Assembly (NCBI GenBank): GCA_000169115.1
Contig: AAVV01000005.1
Span: forward strand, 214,498-278,497
Length of the DNA: 64,000 nucleotides
Source: a marine gamma proteobacterium HTCC2080
GTDB taxonomy: Bacteria > Pseudomonadota > Gammaproteobacteria > Pseudomonadales > Halieaceae
Direction: 5' to 3'
Both the position numbers and the translations under genes were made by a program. Shown one piece after another: positions 1-8,543 of the stretch (position 1 is its first letter; each line of letters begins with the position of its first letter). Under the pieces are notes generated by a model. The model searched no databases. It had not been told where the DNA came from and was given only the letters and a program-made list of their open reading frames with translations.

Positions 1-871
1 GGGCAGACGGTTGTCCCCAACCCCGCTACTTTCCAGTGTGGTGCTTGCACAAGGCGCGCTCATTAATTGTGCAAATCTTGACCAGATCAATCATTACCTA
101 CCTGCCTTGCTCAATGGCGATGAGGTTTGGGCCGTAGCCTTTGAAGAGCGCGCGCATTTTTCGCCTGATAGCGTGTCTACAGCAATGACCCCCCGGGGTC
201 TCAGCGGCGGCAAGTGCATGGTCCTCGATGGTGCTTCTGCAGACCGAGTGCTCGTTAGCGCGCTAAACGCTGATGGGCAGAGTAGATTATGTTTGGTTAA
301 GACTGATGCGCTCGGTGTTAAGCAGAGCCCATCGCGACTGATGGACGGGCGTCAGTACGTTGCTTATGAGTTTAGTGATGTTCCCGAATCTGAGTGCGAT
401 TGGCTTGCCGGTGGGGCTTCTGGTGCTGGCTGGATTCAGGTGTTGAATCAGGGAATGGTGGTGCTGGCGGCTGAAATGTTGGGAGGCGCCAGAGAGCTTT
501 GTGAAAGGACCTTCGAATACCTGAAGGAGCGAGAGCAGTTCGATGTCAAAATTGGAAGCTTTCAAGCGTTGCAGCATCGGGCCGCCCATATGTATAGCGA
601 ATTAGAGCTCAGTCAAGCCGCAGTTGATGCAGCACTTGTTGGTTTTGATTCGGGGCAGGGGGATCAATGTGCCATGGCTAGTGCCGCTAAAGCACTAGCC
701 AACGAATGCTTTCAGTTGATCAGTGATGAGGCCGTGCAAATGCATGGCGGCATGGGGGTAACCGATGAGCTAGATATTGGGTTGTTTTTAAAGCGTTCGC
801 GAGTCTGCAACCAGCTGCTAGGCAACACCCATTGGCACCGCCTCCGGTACGCTGATCGCGCAGGGTTTTGA
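1..871 (+). CDS. Acyl-CoA dehydrogenase family protein, 5' end cut by window
   Basis: This is the C-terminal two thirds of an acyl-CoA dehydrogenase-like flavoprotein. The reading frame is open to the window edge, and only about 286 residues are visible against a usual 370-400, so the N-terminal helical domain lies outside. The C-terminal domain has the family's flavin-contacting segment QMHGGMGVTDE near the end, followed by LFLKRSR. The usual substrate-side Glu loop (YEGT) is absent. The same ending occurs in the small acyl-CoA dehydrogenase at 53942-55093, so I infer the FAD-poor partner of a heteromeric enzyme of the type used on steroid CoA esters. Its partner should lie just upstream of the window. 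It converges on the Rieske gene. The substrate cannot be told from what is visible. Confidence 0.8.
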   Translation, partial: GRRLSPTPLLSSVVLAQGALINCANLDQINHYLPALLNGDEVWAVAFEERAHFSPDSVSTAMTPRGLSGGKCMVLDGASADRVLVSALNADGQSRLCLVKTDALGVKQSPSRLMDGRQYVAYEFSDVPESECDWLAGGASGAGWIQVLNQGMVVLAAEMLGGARELCERTFEYLKEREQFDVKIGSFQALQHRAAHMYSELELSQAAVDAALVGFDSGQGDQCAMASAAKALANECFQLISDEAVQMHGGMGVTDELDIGLFLKRSRVCNQLLGNTHWHRLRYADRAGF

Positions 872-924
872 TGCAGCAAATGACGGGCAGATTGAGCTCG
901 TAAGTCTGCTATTTGCAGGTGCTG

Positions 925-1926
925 TTATTGCGCCTCTACAAGAAACTGGTCATACCAGCGACGAAATTTGGCAAAAGGCCCGTCACCGTCGCACAGCAAA
1001 GGACGTTCAAAATACTGTTTCCGTTGCCAGATGATTTGATCCTCTTCCATTTGCTGACAGATATTGGCAATGATGGCCTGCCCTACGGTTTTCCCCAGTG
1101 TGTCGGCGGTTGCCTTGGGCTGGATGAACGCGTACATCGCATGACTGATTTCTCGCTCCACTGGCGTAATATTGGCGAGTAGGATCGTGTCGTAAATACC
1201 GCTGAAACGAACAACTGATAAGCCCGTACCGTAACTTCGGGTTTCGATGGCACCGTCGACGACGCCACGGGGCGTGGGCTGCCGCGTGACAAATTTTGCA
1301 TGGCGCTTATAGCCATCAAAAGATTGAATTTCGGTTTCCGGTAATTCTGAAGTGCCGTGTACAAAGTGAAAGTGTGCACCATCAACGCCGTTCTCGCCGA
1401 TTTCTTGCATGTGCGCGTGTATCTCCCACTCATGCCGATCGAAGTCGGTCCATTCGGTGTTGCGAATCAGAGCCTCTTCGATACTCTCTGGTTCCCAAGT
1501 GGGCGCTTCTTTGTTGGGGTGATACCAGACAAGAATCTGTTGGTTAACTTCCCTGACTTCCCATGCTCCAAGAATTGATTCGCCTTTCGCCACTCTGGGC
1601 GGGTTATTCTTTGCGTAGGGAATATGAGTGCACTGCCCTTGCCCGTTCCACTGCCAGCCATGAAAGGGACATTCGAGGCTCTCACCCACAACACGAGGTC
1701 CTTTGCCGGCATTGTCGCGAATGCCGTAGCCCAGGTGAGCACCCATATGGGGACAGTAGGCATCGACGACCTGAGCGGCCCCACTTTCTGTCCGAAAGGC
1801 CACTAACTCTTTTCCGAAGTAGTGCAAAGGAATAGCGTCTCCAGCTTCAAGATCGCTAGAGAATAAAACTTGAAACCACCCCATGGGAATGGGCAGAGGG
1901 CACCGTCCAGTATCGCTCGCAATCAT
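925..1926 (-). CDS. Rieske non-heme iron oxygenase, KshA-like
   Basis: This is the terminal oxygenase component of a Rieske system, 333 aa. The Rieske [2Fe-2S] ligands are visible as CPH (Cys58, His60) and CPFHGW (Cys86, His89). The mononuclear iron site reads Asn179-x2-Asp182-x2-His185-x4-His190. Length and layout match 3-ketosteroid 9-alpha-hydroxylase oxygenase (KshA) and related steroid or cholesterol oxygenases, which need an external flavin/ferredoxin reductase. None is adjacent or elsewhere in the window. The gene stands alone: a decayed ligase fragment lies upstream and a convergent acyl-CoA dehydrogenase downstream. With a second Rieske gene at 14168-15133, either could be the 9-alpha-hydroxylase required by the hsa genes in this window. 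The exact substrate is inferred. Confidence 0.87.
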   Translation of the reverse strand: MIASDTGRCPLPIPMGWFQVLFSSDLEAGDAIPLHYFGKELVAFRTESGAAQVVDAYCPHMGAHLGYGIRDNAGKGPRVVGESLECPFHGWQWNGQGQCTHIPYAKNNPPRVAKGESILGAWEVREVNQQILVWYHPNKEAPTWEPESIEEALIRNTEWTDFDRHEWEIHAHMQEIGENGVDGAHFHFVHGTSELPETEIQSFDGYKRHAKFVTRQPTPRGVVDGAIETRSYGTGLSVVRFSGIYDTILLANITPVEREISHAMYAFIQPKATADTLGKTVGQAIIANICQQMEEDQIIWQRKQYFERPLLCDGDGPFAKFRRWYDQFLVEAQ

Positions 1927-2133
1927 TATTCAAGGTTCTCAATGTTAGGGATCAGTTGCATCAGTTTACTAGAGCTTGCCGTTTAAAAATTACTCCAGAT
2001 GGGCTAGACAGGTTGATCACGATCTGGAGGTTAATTAGGTGTGGCATCAGTACACTCGAGACACCGGCAAAGGCATTTTTGAGGCGAGAGATCTTGGGTC
2101 TTCTCTTGAGAGAGGATTGCACGGGAGTCATAA

Positions 2134-2391
2134 CATCGCGGCAGAACAAAGCTGAGTGTTGTTTTTGGTGTTCCAGATGACCGGCTTGGGGAGGAGCTAG
2201 CGATGGTTGTCTACTGTGGACCCAATCAGACTTTGACCTCAGATCAAGTGCGAGCGCAGCTACAGCAATCTATTGCGGGCTATAAAGTGCCTCGCTACAT
2301 CAGAATTCATGATCGCCCCTTGCTCAAGGGTGCAACAGAAAAATTTGATAAGCGCGCTATCCGTGAGGGGTTCATCGCTGAGCAGGATTGA
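2134..2391 (+). pseudogene. Remnant of AMP-dependent acyl-CoA synthetase (C-terminal end only)
   Basis: From about 2155 the frame reads like the last 75 residues of an acyl-CoA synthetase: FGVPDDRLGEELAMVVY, then IAGYKVPRYI, then a degraded A10 motif (GATEKFDKRAIRE, where intact enzymes have GATGK). An in-frame stop at 2131 and the absence of any upstream adenylation domain show that the N-terminal 450 or so residues are gone. An ATG at 2203 could start a 62-residue peptide, but it would begin in the middle of a fold. I read this as a decayed relic left by deletion. The enzyme family fits the catabolic surroundings, and two intact ligases exist at 36194 and 45271. Confidence 0.75.
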
Positions 2392-2429
2392 GACGAGCTT
2401 TGCTCTCGAGGTTTTTCTTAGGGTGGCAG

Positions 2430-2461
2430 GGCGCCTCGCACAACCATTGCGCCGTTTTTTT
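2430..2461 (+). terminator. Possible Rho-independent terminator after the ligase remnant
   Basis: GGCGC (2430-2434) and GCGCC (2449-2453) can pair and are followed by a run of T at 2455-2461. The stem is short and the loop 14 nt, though an alternative CGCA/TGCG pairing inside gives a tighter hairpin. It lies at the convergent junction with the SDR that ends at 2460. Confidence 0.4.
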
Positions 2462-3236
2462 AGAGCCCATAGCCTCCATCAACTGGAATAAGCTGTCCAG
2501 TGGTATAGGCAGAGGCTGACGAGGCAAGAAAAACAGCCATTTTTGCCACTTCTTCGGGGGTACCAAAGCGTTGCATGGGAAGGTTCTGTTTGACCTGGGC
2601 TACCCATTGATCATCAAAAACGCCTTGCTCTCGCAGGCGCAAGAATATGCCGGTTTCAATTACGCCGATTGCAATACTGTTGGCCCGAATATTATGCGAG
2701 CCTTCTTCTTTAGCGACCCCTTTAATGAGCTCCTCAATGGCGGCTTTTGGAGCCACTGAAAGAATATCCAGAGGAGGGTAGCGAAGTAGGCCTGCTGAAC
2801 TGATGTGCACATAGCTACCACCACCACCGGCCCGAAGGTGGGGCAGCGTTGTGTAGATCGCATTGAATACGCCCTCGGCGTCGGCTCGGAGAACACGTTG
2901 CCATAACTCCGGGGTTAAATCAGCAATACTCACTTGGGGGATGTCATACCCCGTGGCAATGAAAACTGAGTGCAATCGCCCGCGGTTTGTAATGTCTTTG
3001 ACGCAGCGGTTAAGGCTCTCAATGTCTTGTAACGAGACTTGCGCTGTACTCACGACTCCGCCGCTGCTACGAATGCCGTCCGCGAGCTCTTCGGCTCGCT
3101 CACGATTACTTTGATAGGTGATGCAAACCGAAATTTTCCGGCTCGCCACTTCGGCTGCGATCGCGCTGCCCACACCGCCGCTCCCGCCTAAGACCAGTGC
3201 TGTTCCCTCGGGGAAATCCGGATTTTCTGTAGACAT
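2460..3236 (-). CDS. SDR-family protein lacking the catalytic Tyr
   Basis: This is a short-chain dehydrogenase/reductase fold of 258 aa. The nucleotide-binding glycine motif GGSGGVG is at residues 17-23 and the C-terminal PVDGG segment is present. At the active site the Ser pair ISS (145-147) and Lys164 are kept, but the position four before the Lys holds Ser160, so YxxxK reads SxxxK. Enoyl-ACP reductases of the FabL type use Tyr-x6-Lys, and the overall sequence (ISSAGLLRY..PK) resembles FabL, but the equivalent residue is Asp157. Tyr153 lies eleven before the Lys. The protein may therefore be a catalytically altered FabL-like reductase or a non-enzymatic SDR. It follows the TonB receptor gene on the same strand after a terminator. 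Confidence 0.82.
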   Translation of the reverse strand: MSTENPDFPEGTALVLGGSGGVGSAIAAEVASRKISVCITYQSNRERAEELADGIRSSGGVVSTAQVSLQDIESLNRCVKDITNRGRLHSVFIATGYDIPQVSIADLTPELWQRVLRADAEGVFNAIYTTLPHLRAGGGGSYVHISSAGLLRYPPLDILSVAPKAAIEELIKGVAKEEGSHNIRANSIAIGVIETGIFLRLREQGVFDDQWVAQVKQNLPMQRFGTPEEVAKMAVFLASSASAYTTGQLIPVDGGYGL

Positions 3237-3337
3237 TGGCTTGCCCTTTTGTCGTTTATTAATAGTTAGTTAAGAGGTTTTTTAAATATAAAGTATTAAG
3301 ATATTTTAGGCGCTTTCATTGTCAAGTTTTGGCGCAA

Positions 3338-3362
3338 AAAAAACCGCCTTTAGGCGGTTTTT
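3338..3362 (-). terminator. Rho-independent terminator of the TonB receptor gene
   Basis: AAACCGCC-TTTA-GGCGGTTT (3341-3360) forms a compact GC stem with a four-base loop. On the minus strand it is followed by eight T (the A run at 3336-3343), 16 bases past the receptor stop codon. The flanking A and T tracts make it potentially bidirectional. Confidence 0.85.
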
Positions 3363-3377
3363 AATCTGTGCTGAGTG

Positions 3378-6071
3378 TTACATAGAGACCGAGATATCAA
3401 GGCCGTAGGTCGCTGGGTTGCCCCACTGGTGCACGGGTAATCCCAGATCTGCGCCCAAGTTATAGCCAAAGGTGCGGTAGTCCTCATCGGTGATGTTTTG
3501 ACCCCATGCTGAAACTCTGACCTCAGTGCCGCCGTCTGCTTCATAGGCCCATGTCAATCGTGTGTTAACCAAGGTTCGAGACTGGTTGACCGGCTGCTGG
3601 AAGTTTACGGGTATTTGAGGCTGGCCTGCTGCTGCATAGAGTGAAGTCGACGCCCCGATGCTTTGTGTCGCATCTTGATAGTTGCCAGACAGATTGAAGC
3701 TCACAACGTGTTTACCCCTGCGCAAGACATCCCAGTCCAGAGCGACGTATGCCGAGTTCTCGGGTGCTAAGCCTTCGGTTGGCGTGATAGTCAGGCCGAG
3801 GTAGGGAGGGAACGCGTCATAGCTGCCGTCGATGTAGCTGTAGTTAGCCGTCAGTTGTAATCGATCGGTGATCAGCCACGCCGCCTCAACCTCGAGGCCT
3901 TCGCGACTCAGTTTCGCGGCGTTATCGATCTCAGTCGATAAGCCATTGGCATCACTTTTCACCGTACTAATCTGCACATCGTCATAATCGTAGCTGTATA
4001 ACGAGGCGTTCAGGCGGAGCCGGCCATCCGCGAGAACCGACTTGAAGCCGACTTCCATGCTTTCAATAGTTTCCTCGTCGAAGGCGTCCCCCACGCTGGT
4101 GATTCTGTTGTAGCTGCCACCATTGAAGCCCCCCGCACGATAGCCCGTGGTGTAGCTGGCATAAACATTAAAGTTGTCGGTAAAGTTGTACTGAGCTACC
4201 AGACGTCCACTGGTATTATCGAATCTCTGCTTTTCAGATTGGCCGTAAACACCTTCTGTTTCGGGGATTGTATCAAGCTCATCAAGAGACCAAACGTAAC
4301 CAGCCCCAAGATCTCGAGGTATGTCGATGACAACACCCTCTAGAGCTAATGCGGCGGCTTCTTGGATGGCGGCAGAAACGTAACCACCAACGCCACCGAG
4401 TGCGGCATCACGCCACAACCAGGTCATGTCTTTGTTTTCTTCGGTGTAGCGTAGGCCAGCGGTCAGAGCTAATTTACCGTCTCCGGGGCGCCACGTTGCC
4501 TCGCCAAACACCGACCATGCATCGCCACCGTTATCAAAAGAGCGTCCCTGAGAGCCATTGGCTAGTGGGAATGTGGCGTTTTGAACGTTGCGGAAGCTGC
4601 CCTCGTCTTCCCAGTAGAAAAAGCCTGCAGCCCAGTCGAAGTTACCAGTAGTGCCTACAACCTGAAGTTCATGACTGTCTTGCTCATACTCATTTAGAGC
4701 ATAAGTTGAAAACACAGGAGCGCTGCCAAATTCATTGATAGTGTCAACCATCAATAGCCCCAGGTTGATATTCTCCAAAATGTAATCACTGATGGGCAGG
4801 ACAAAGCCCGGAGCCAGCTCAATACTTGAAGGCACGACTCCAGTAAGAAATGCGCCGCCAATCGTCTGTAGGACGAGGTCGTGTTGGACGCCGCCGTTCA
4901 CGCTGTTGTTCATGCCATCCAAGTCTTGAGATGTGTAGGCGGAGACTTCGCGATGACCGTAGATGTACTTAATATCGATGCTATCTGTCAGCTCAAACTG
5001 CGCCTTAAATGTATGGGCCCCGGTGCTTTGGCTGTTAAAGCTGTCGAAGTCACTCGATCCGGTTCCTGGGTTTTGGCTCGTACCATCTAGAACCCCTTGG
5101 CCCCAGGCAGCATAGTCAGCGCTCCACTGGAGGTATTGGCTAACTTGTGGGGCAGGTAGGTTGGGTAGGACAAAGCCTTGAACAAAGGAGGCGATCCCGC
5201 CCACGGTTTGCAGTCTTGAGTCGCTTTCAATGGGAACCGCTGTGAGGTCTCCCCCTGCGCCGGCATAGCCTGCTACCGCTGCGTATGTCGGGTTCAACCC
5301 ACTGACCACACTGTGGTTATCGCGCTCGTCCGAGACGTCATCATTAGTGTAGATGTAGTCAACGGTCAGTCGGTCAGTGAGGTCCCACTGCAGGGCCATG
5401 CGATAACCGCTTCGATCGGTGCTGTTGAAACCGTCCTGAAAAGGGTTTGTGTTGTCCCAAAAGGCATCACGGTCGCGCTGGTAATAAGAGGCAGCAACGC
5501 GGAGATTATCAGTGAGGGGGACGTCAATTCGGCCCGATAAGTCCCGCTGATTGTAGTTTCCCGCAGTCGCTCGTAAATCTACCGCCAGTTCATCGCTGGG
5601 CGCCTTTGAAACGAAGTTAATGGCGCCTGCGATAGTGTTTCGACCGTATAGCGTGCCCTGAGGGCCTTTGAGTATTTCAATACGTTGGAGGTCGGTGATG
5701 TCCATGCCTGAGCCGACTACCTTGCCAATGTACACGCCATCAATGTAACGGGCAGTTCCTGGGTCTACTGAGAGGTTAGGTGACCCATCGCCGATGCCCC
5801 TAATATTGAGGCCAACGTCAGACGTGGTGCCGGGGGGCGCATAACCCTGCACACCCGCGACCTGATCTACCAGGTCCATCGCGTTCTTGATCCCTCTGGA
5901 CTGTATTTCCTCAGAACTCAGCACTTGAATCGAAATGGGTGTCTCCTGCAAATTTGCCTCGCGACGCTCTGCAGTAACAATGACTTCCTCAAGCTGAGCG
6001 AAAGCACTCTCTGTAGAGAGGGCGCAGACGACCGCTGTAGTGAGTAGGGACCTCTGGATGGATGGCTTCAT
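3378..6071 (-). CDS. TonB-dependent outer-membrane receptor
   Basis: This is an outer-membrane barrel that imports a ligand with energy from TonB-ExbBD. The start chosen is the ATG at 6071, which gives 897 aa, puts a signal peptide first (MKPSIQRSLLTTAVVCALS, ending FAQ) and has GAGG eight bases upstream. The upstream in-frame ATG at 6170 would add 33 residues before the signal peptide. The mature protein starts with a TonB-box-like EEVIVTAERR, then the plug domain (GPQGTLYGRN near residue 140) and a long barrel with repeated amphipathic strands. The last residues are DISVSM, without the usual terminal aromatic. No siderophore gene is nearby. The surrounding catabolic genes suggest a hydrophobic substrate such as a steroid, as for many such receptors in marine degraders; that is inference. 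Confidence 0.93.
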   Translation of the reverse strand: MKPSIQRSLLTTAVVCALSTESAFAQLEEVIVTAERREANLQETPISIQVLSSEEIQSRGIKNAMDLVDQVAGVQGYAPPGTTSDVGLNIRGIGDGSPNLSVDPGTARYIDGVYIGKVVGSGMDITDLQRIEILKGPQGTLYGRNTIAGAINFVSKAPSDELAVDLRATAGNYNQRDLSGRIDVPLTDNLRVAASYYQRDRDAFWDNTNPFQDGFNSTDRSGYRMALQWDLTDRLTVDYIYTNDDVSDERDNHSVVSGLNPTYAAVAGYAGAGGDLTAVPIESDSRLQTVGGIASFVQGFVLPNLPAPQVSQYLQWSADYAAWGQGVLDGTSQNPGTGSSDFDSFNSQSTGAHTFKAQFELTDSIDIKYIYGHREVSAYTSQDLDGMNNSVNGGVQHDLVLQTIGGAFLTGVVPSSIELAPGFVLPISDYILENINLGLLMVDTINEFGSAPVFSTYALNEYEQDSHELQVVGTTGNFDWAAGFFYWEDEGSFRNVQNATFPLANGSQGRSFDNGGDAWSVFGEATWRPGDGKLALTAGLRYTEENKDMTWLWRDAALGGVGGYVSAAIQEAAALALEGVVIDIPRDLGAGYVWSLDELDTIPETEGVYGQSEKQRFDNTSGRLVAQYNFTDNFNVYASYTTGYRAGGFNGGSYNRITSVGDAFDEETIESMEVGFKSVLADGRLRLNASLYSYDYDDVQISTVKSDANGLSTEIDNAAKLSREGLEVEAAWLITDRLQLTANYSYIDGSYDAFPPYLGLTITPTEGLAPENSAYVALDWDVLRRGKHVVSFNLSGNYQDATQSIGASTSLYAAAGQPQIPVNFQQPVNQSRTLVNTRLTWAYEADGGTEVRVSAWGQNITDEDYRTFGYNLGADLGLPVHQWGNPATYGLDISVSM

Positions 6072-6261
6072 GAAATCGACCTCTATTTTTAGTGTTTTAC
6101 GGGACATCGGCATTAGTTGCTCTTGTTGTCCCAATTGTGTCGCGGTTGCGCGGGAAATGACATACAGCAAATGGACTATCAGTTATCCCGTACCTTGCAT
6201 TGCCTATATGGTTCCTTTTTTTCCCTTTAGCGTTAGGTGTTCGCTGGTATCTGTCGAGAAA

Positions 6262-7005
6262 TCAAAAGTAAGGTACTTGAACGGTAGAGGAGTTATCTAC
6301 CCTGATTTCAGCCCCGTTGATATGGCGGGCTCCGTGTGAGGCTAGGAAGCAGATAACGTCTGCAACGGCTGCAGGCTCACAGGCAAACTCCATCGCTCGG
6401 GCCCCCTTATCTGGGTCCATTTCAGGGAAGTTCCCCTGCATACGCGTAATCATATCGGTGAAGATGCCGTCGGGGTGTACTGAATTGCAACGGATTGGGA
6501 GGCCATTGGTCTGACAGTAAACGGCGGTACTGACAGTGAGATTTCGTACGGCCGCTTTAGTGGCGCCGTAGGCGGCAAAGTGTGGATAGCCACCTACAGC
6601 AGATGTAGATGACATATTGATAATTGACGCAGCCGCGCTTTTTTTCATGACGGGCAGTAGCGTTTTCATGCCCAAAAATATGGAGGTGCAATTGACCTGC
6701 ATGATGGTATTAAAGTCTTCTAGGGACTGCTCCTCGATGTGGTAGGCCATAAGAATAGCGGCGTTGTTGACAAGTATGTCGAGGTGGCCGTATTCCTCCT
6801 CGAGCCAGGTCGCCAGAGACTGCCAGTCCGCTTCGCTCGCCACGTCGTGTTGTCGATAAACCACGCCCTCTGGTGGGGTGCCATCGATAGCTCGAATATC
6901 GGTACCAATAACAATGCAGCCCTCTGCGGCGAGTTTTTCTACCGTGGATTGTCCCACACCACCTGCGGCCCCGGTTACTAATGCAACGCGTTGTTTCGTT
7001 TCCAT
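6262..7005 (-). CDS. SDR oxidoreductase
   Basis: This is a classical short-chain dehydrogenase/reductase, 247 aa, NAD(P)-dependent. TGAAGGVG at 11-18 binds the dinucleotide, NNAA (80-83) is the structural motif, and Ser133, Tyr146 and Lys150 form the catalytic set. Asp36 after the second strand (GTDIR) favours NAD(H). The sequence resembles the 3-alpha/20-beta-hydroxysteroid dehydrogenase group, so oxidation of a steroid alcohol is likely but not certain. It is divergently placed to another SDR at 7156, and the 150-bp gap between them holds a near-palindrome. Confidence 0.85.
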   Translation of the reverse strand: METKQRVALVTGAAGGVGQSTVEKLAAEGCIVIGTDIRAIDGTPPEGVVYRQHDVASEADWQSLATWLEEEYGHLDILVNNAAILMAYHIEEQSLEDFNTIMQVNCTSIFLGMKTLLPVMKKSAAASIINMSSTSAVGGYPHFAAYGATKAAVRNLTVSTAVYCQTNGLPIRCNSVHPDGIFTDMITRMQGNFPEMDPDKGARAMEFACEPAAVADVICFLASHGARHINGAEIRVDNSSTVQVPYF

Positions 7006-7107
7006 ATGAGTGTCGCTCCATTTGTTTACTTGAGCATGGCAGGACGCAATTATTCTGTCTATCTCCTAACGGCCGATGGTCTGTGCTTGCTAATTTGTGA
7101 GATGGTT

Positions 7108-7122
7108 GCTAATCAGATTGGC
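7108..7122. promoter_or_regulatory. Near-palindrome between divergent SDR genes
   Basis: GCTAATC-A-GATTGGC is a 15-bp dyad with one mismatched pair, located 34 bp before the start of the SDR at 7156 and about 100 bp from the divergent one at 7005. GCTAAT also occurs just upstream at 7089-7094. This is the size and place of an operator, but no regulator is known to bind it. Confidence 0.3.
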
Positions 7123-7155
7123 TTTGTTAGATGGTCTCGGTGGGGGGGATAGAGA

Positions 7156-7935
7156 ATGTTTTTGGCAGATAAAGTGATTGTGATTAGTGGGGTAGGGCCG
7201 GGTCTTGGAAGAACTCTTGCACTTGAGGCTGCGGTCGCAGGTGCGAAGGTTGTTTTGGGGGCTCGTAACCAAGAGTTTTTAGCGTCGGTGGTGGCTGATG
7301 TTGAGGCTGCAGGTGGGGCTGCTGTGGCACGGGGGACTGACGTCACTAGTAAGGAGCAATGTCAGGCTCTGGTGGCGATGGGCGTTGAAACTTTCGGTAA
7401 AATCGATGGACTGGTGAACAGCGCCTACGTTCATGGTGATTGGGCCAGTATGGACGCCGCTGACTCTGAAAAGTTCGGCGAGGTATTCGATGTTATTTGT
7501 CAGGGCGCTATTCGCATGGCTCAAGCTTGTTTGGCTCCTATGCAGGCCGTCGGCGGAGGTTCCATCGTGAACATTTCGACATTGTCTACGGTTAAACCCT
7601 TTTCGGGAGAGGCAATGTACGCTGCTGCGAAAGGTGCTTTAAATGCCGCGACTCGGCATATGGCCAATGATTTTGGACCTATGGGGATCCGGGTCAATGC
7701 TCTGCGAATGGGTTGGATTGGCGGCGCTCCCGTTTATGCTTATATTGATCAGCAAGTAGCAGCTGGTGCTGATCGAGATACCGTGATTGCGGGAATTACC
7801 GATCGAATCCCCCTGCGTGAAATTCCACCAGAGGTTGATTGTGCCCGCGCGGTGATGATGTTCCTTTCTGATTATTCAAGGGTTGTGTCGGGGGCGTCAT
7901 TGGATGTAAACGGCGGGGAATATATGGCGCCGTAG
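7156..7935 (+). CDS. SDR oxidoreductase
   Basis: This is a short-chain dehydrogenase/reductase of 259 aa. The glycine motif is SGVGPGLG (11-18) and the catalytic Tyr155 and Lys159 lie in YAAAK, with Ser144 in place. The basic residue after the second strand (GARN, Arg37) suggests NADP(H). The C-terminus ends in DVNGGEYMAP, the usual substrate-loop and dimer region. It heads a short plus-strand operon with the SRPBCC protein 26 bases downstream and a lipoprotein hydrolase after it. The GXG motif with Pro and the length fit hydroxyl or keto group oxidoreduction on a bulky lipid. The substrate is unknown. Confidence 0.85.
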   Translation: MFLADKVIVISGVGPGLGRTLALEAAVAGAKVVLGARNQEFLASVVADVEAAGGAAVARGTDVTSKEQCQALVAMGVETFGKIDGLVNSAYVHGDWASMDAADSEKFGEVFDVICQGAIRMAQACLAPMQAVGGGSIVNISTLSTVKPFSGEAMYAAAKGALNAATRHMANDFGPMGIRVNALRMGWIGGAPVYAYIDQQVAAGADRDTVIAGITDRIPLREIPPEVDCARAVMMFLSDYSRVVSGASLDVNGGEYMAP

Positions 7936-7961
7936 TACATAGCGCATTAGGGAGATAGCTC

Positions 7962-8450
7962 ATGTCAGAAGATCCACGATTAGCATTTGATCCGGAGGCT
8001 GTCGTTTGCTCTGAAAAAGTAGCCATTGCTGCACCTGCACAAAAGGTCTGGGACGTACTTGTGGACTTTGACGGCTACAGCCAATGGAATCCGTTTTGCG
8101 TTGAGGCCAGAGGAAACTTAGCGCTAGGGGAGCCGTTAACGATGAGGCTCAAAAATTATCTTGTGCCCGGAGAATATTTCGATAACGTGGAGACGATTTG
8201 CGAGATTGATGCACCACATTGCGTCGCATGGTCTGCTCCCTGGCTTGATGCCTGGCCTTATCCGGCTAGGCGCGACCAAATCATCGAGACAAATGAACAG
8301 GGAGGTTGTATTTATTACTCCACCGACGCTTTTTTGGGGCCTTATGGCATTCACGTCATGCGTTTTGCCGGGCCTTGGGTTAAGCGCGCCTTTGACGACA
8401 CGGCCTACGCCTTGAAGGCCTTTGTTGAAGCACAGAACCCAGCGCCATAA
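7962..8450 (+). CDS. SRPBCC (START/polyketide-cyclase-like) protein
   Basis: This is a 162-aa protein with the SRPBCC hydrophobic-cavity fold. The N-terminal strand SEKVAIAAPAQKVWDVLVD and the following WNPF segment are typical. It is a paralogue of the 144-aa protein at 21797-22231 (shared pattern VWDVLVDF..Y..WNPF). Such proteins bind or carry lipophilic ligands, and some act as cyclases or aromatases; no catalytic residues can be assigned. It sits 26 bases after an SDR. The stop codon lies inside a hairpin (AGCGCC at 8441-8446 with GGCGCT at 8456-8461) that could attenuate readthrough into the lipoprotein gene. Confidence 0.8.
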   Translation: MSEDPRLAFDPEAVVCSEKVAIAAPAQKVWDVLVDFDGYSQWNPFCVEARGNLALGEPLTMRLKNYLVPGEYFDNVETICEIDAPHCVAWSAPWLDAWPYPARRDQIIETNEQGGCIYYSTDAFLGPYGIHVMRFAGPWVKRAFDDTAYALKAFVEAQNPAP

Positions 8451-8543
8451 TCATGGGCGCTTGTTGGGGCCTCTTTCATAAAGCTTGGTGTTGTCTTAAC
8501 GGGGTGGGCTTTTTTGGCAATTATTAGCGGGAGAAATTTAGGG

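Noticed and set aside
913..1182. Plus-strand ORF inside the Rieske gene, with others at 1083-1835
   Set aside because: They lie in other frames of the 925-1926 gene, which has intact metal motifs. None shows a domain or a ribosome site.
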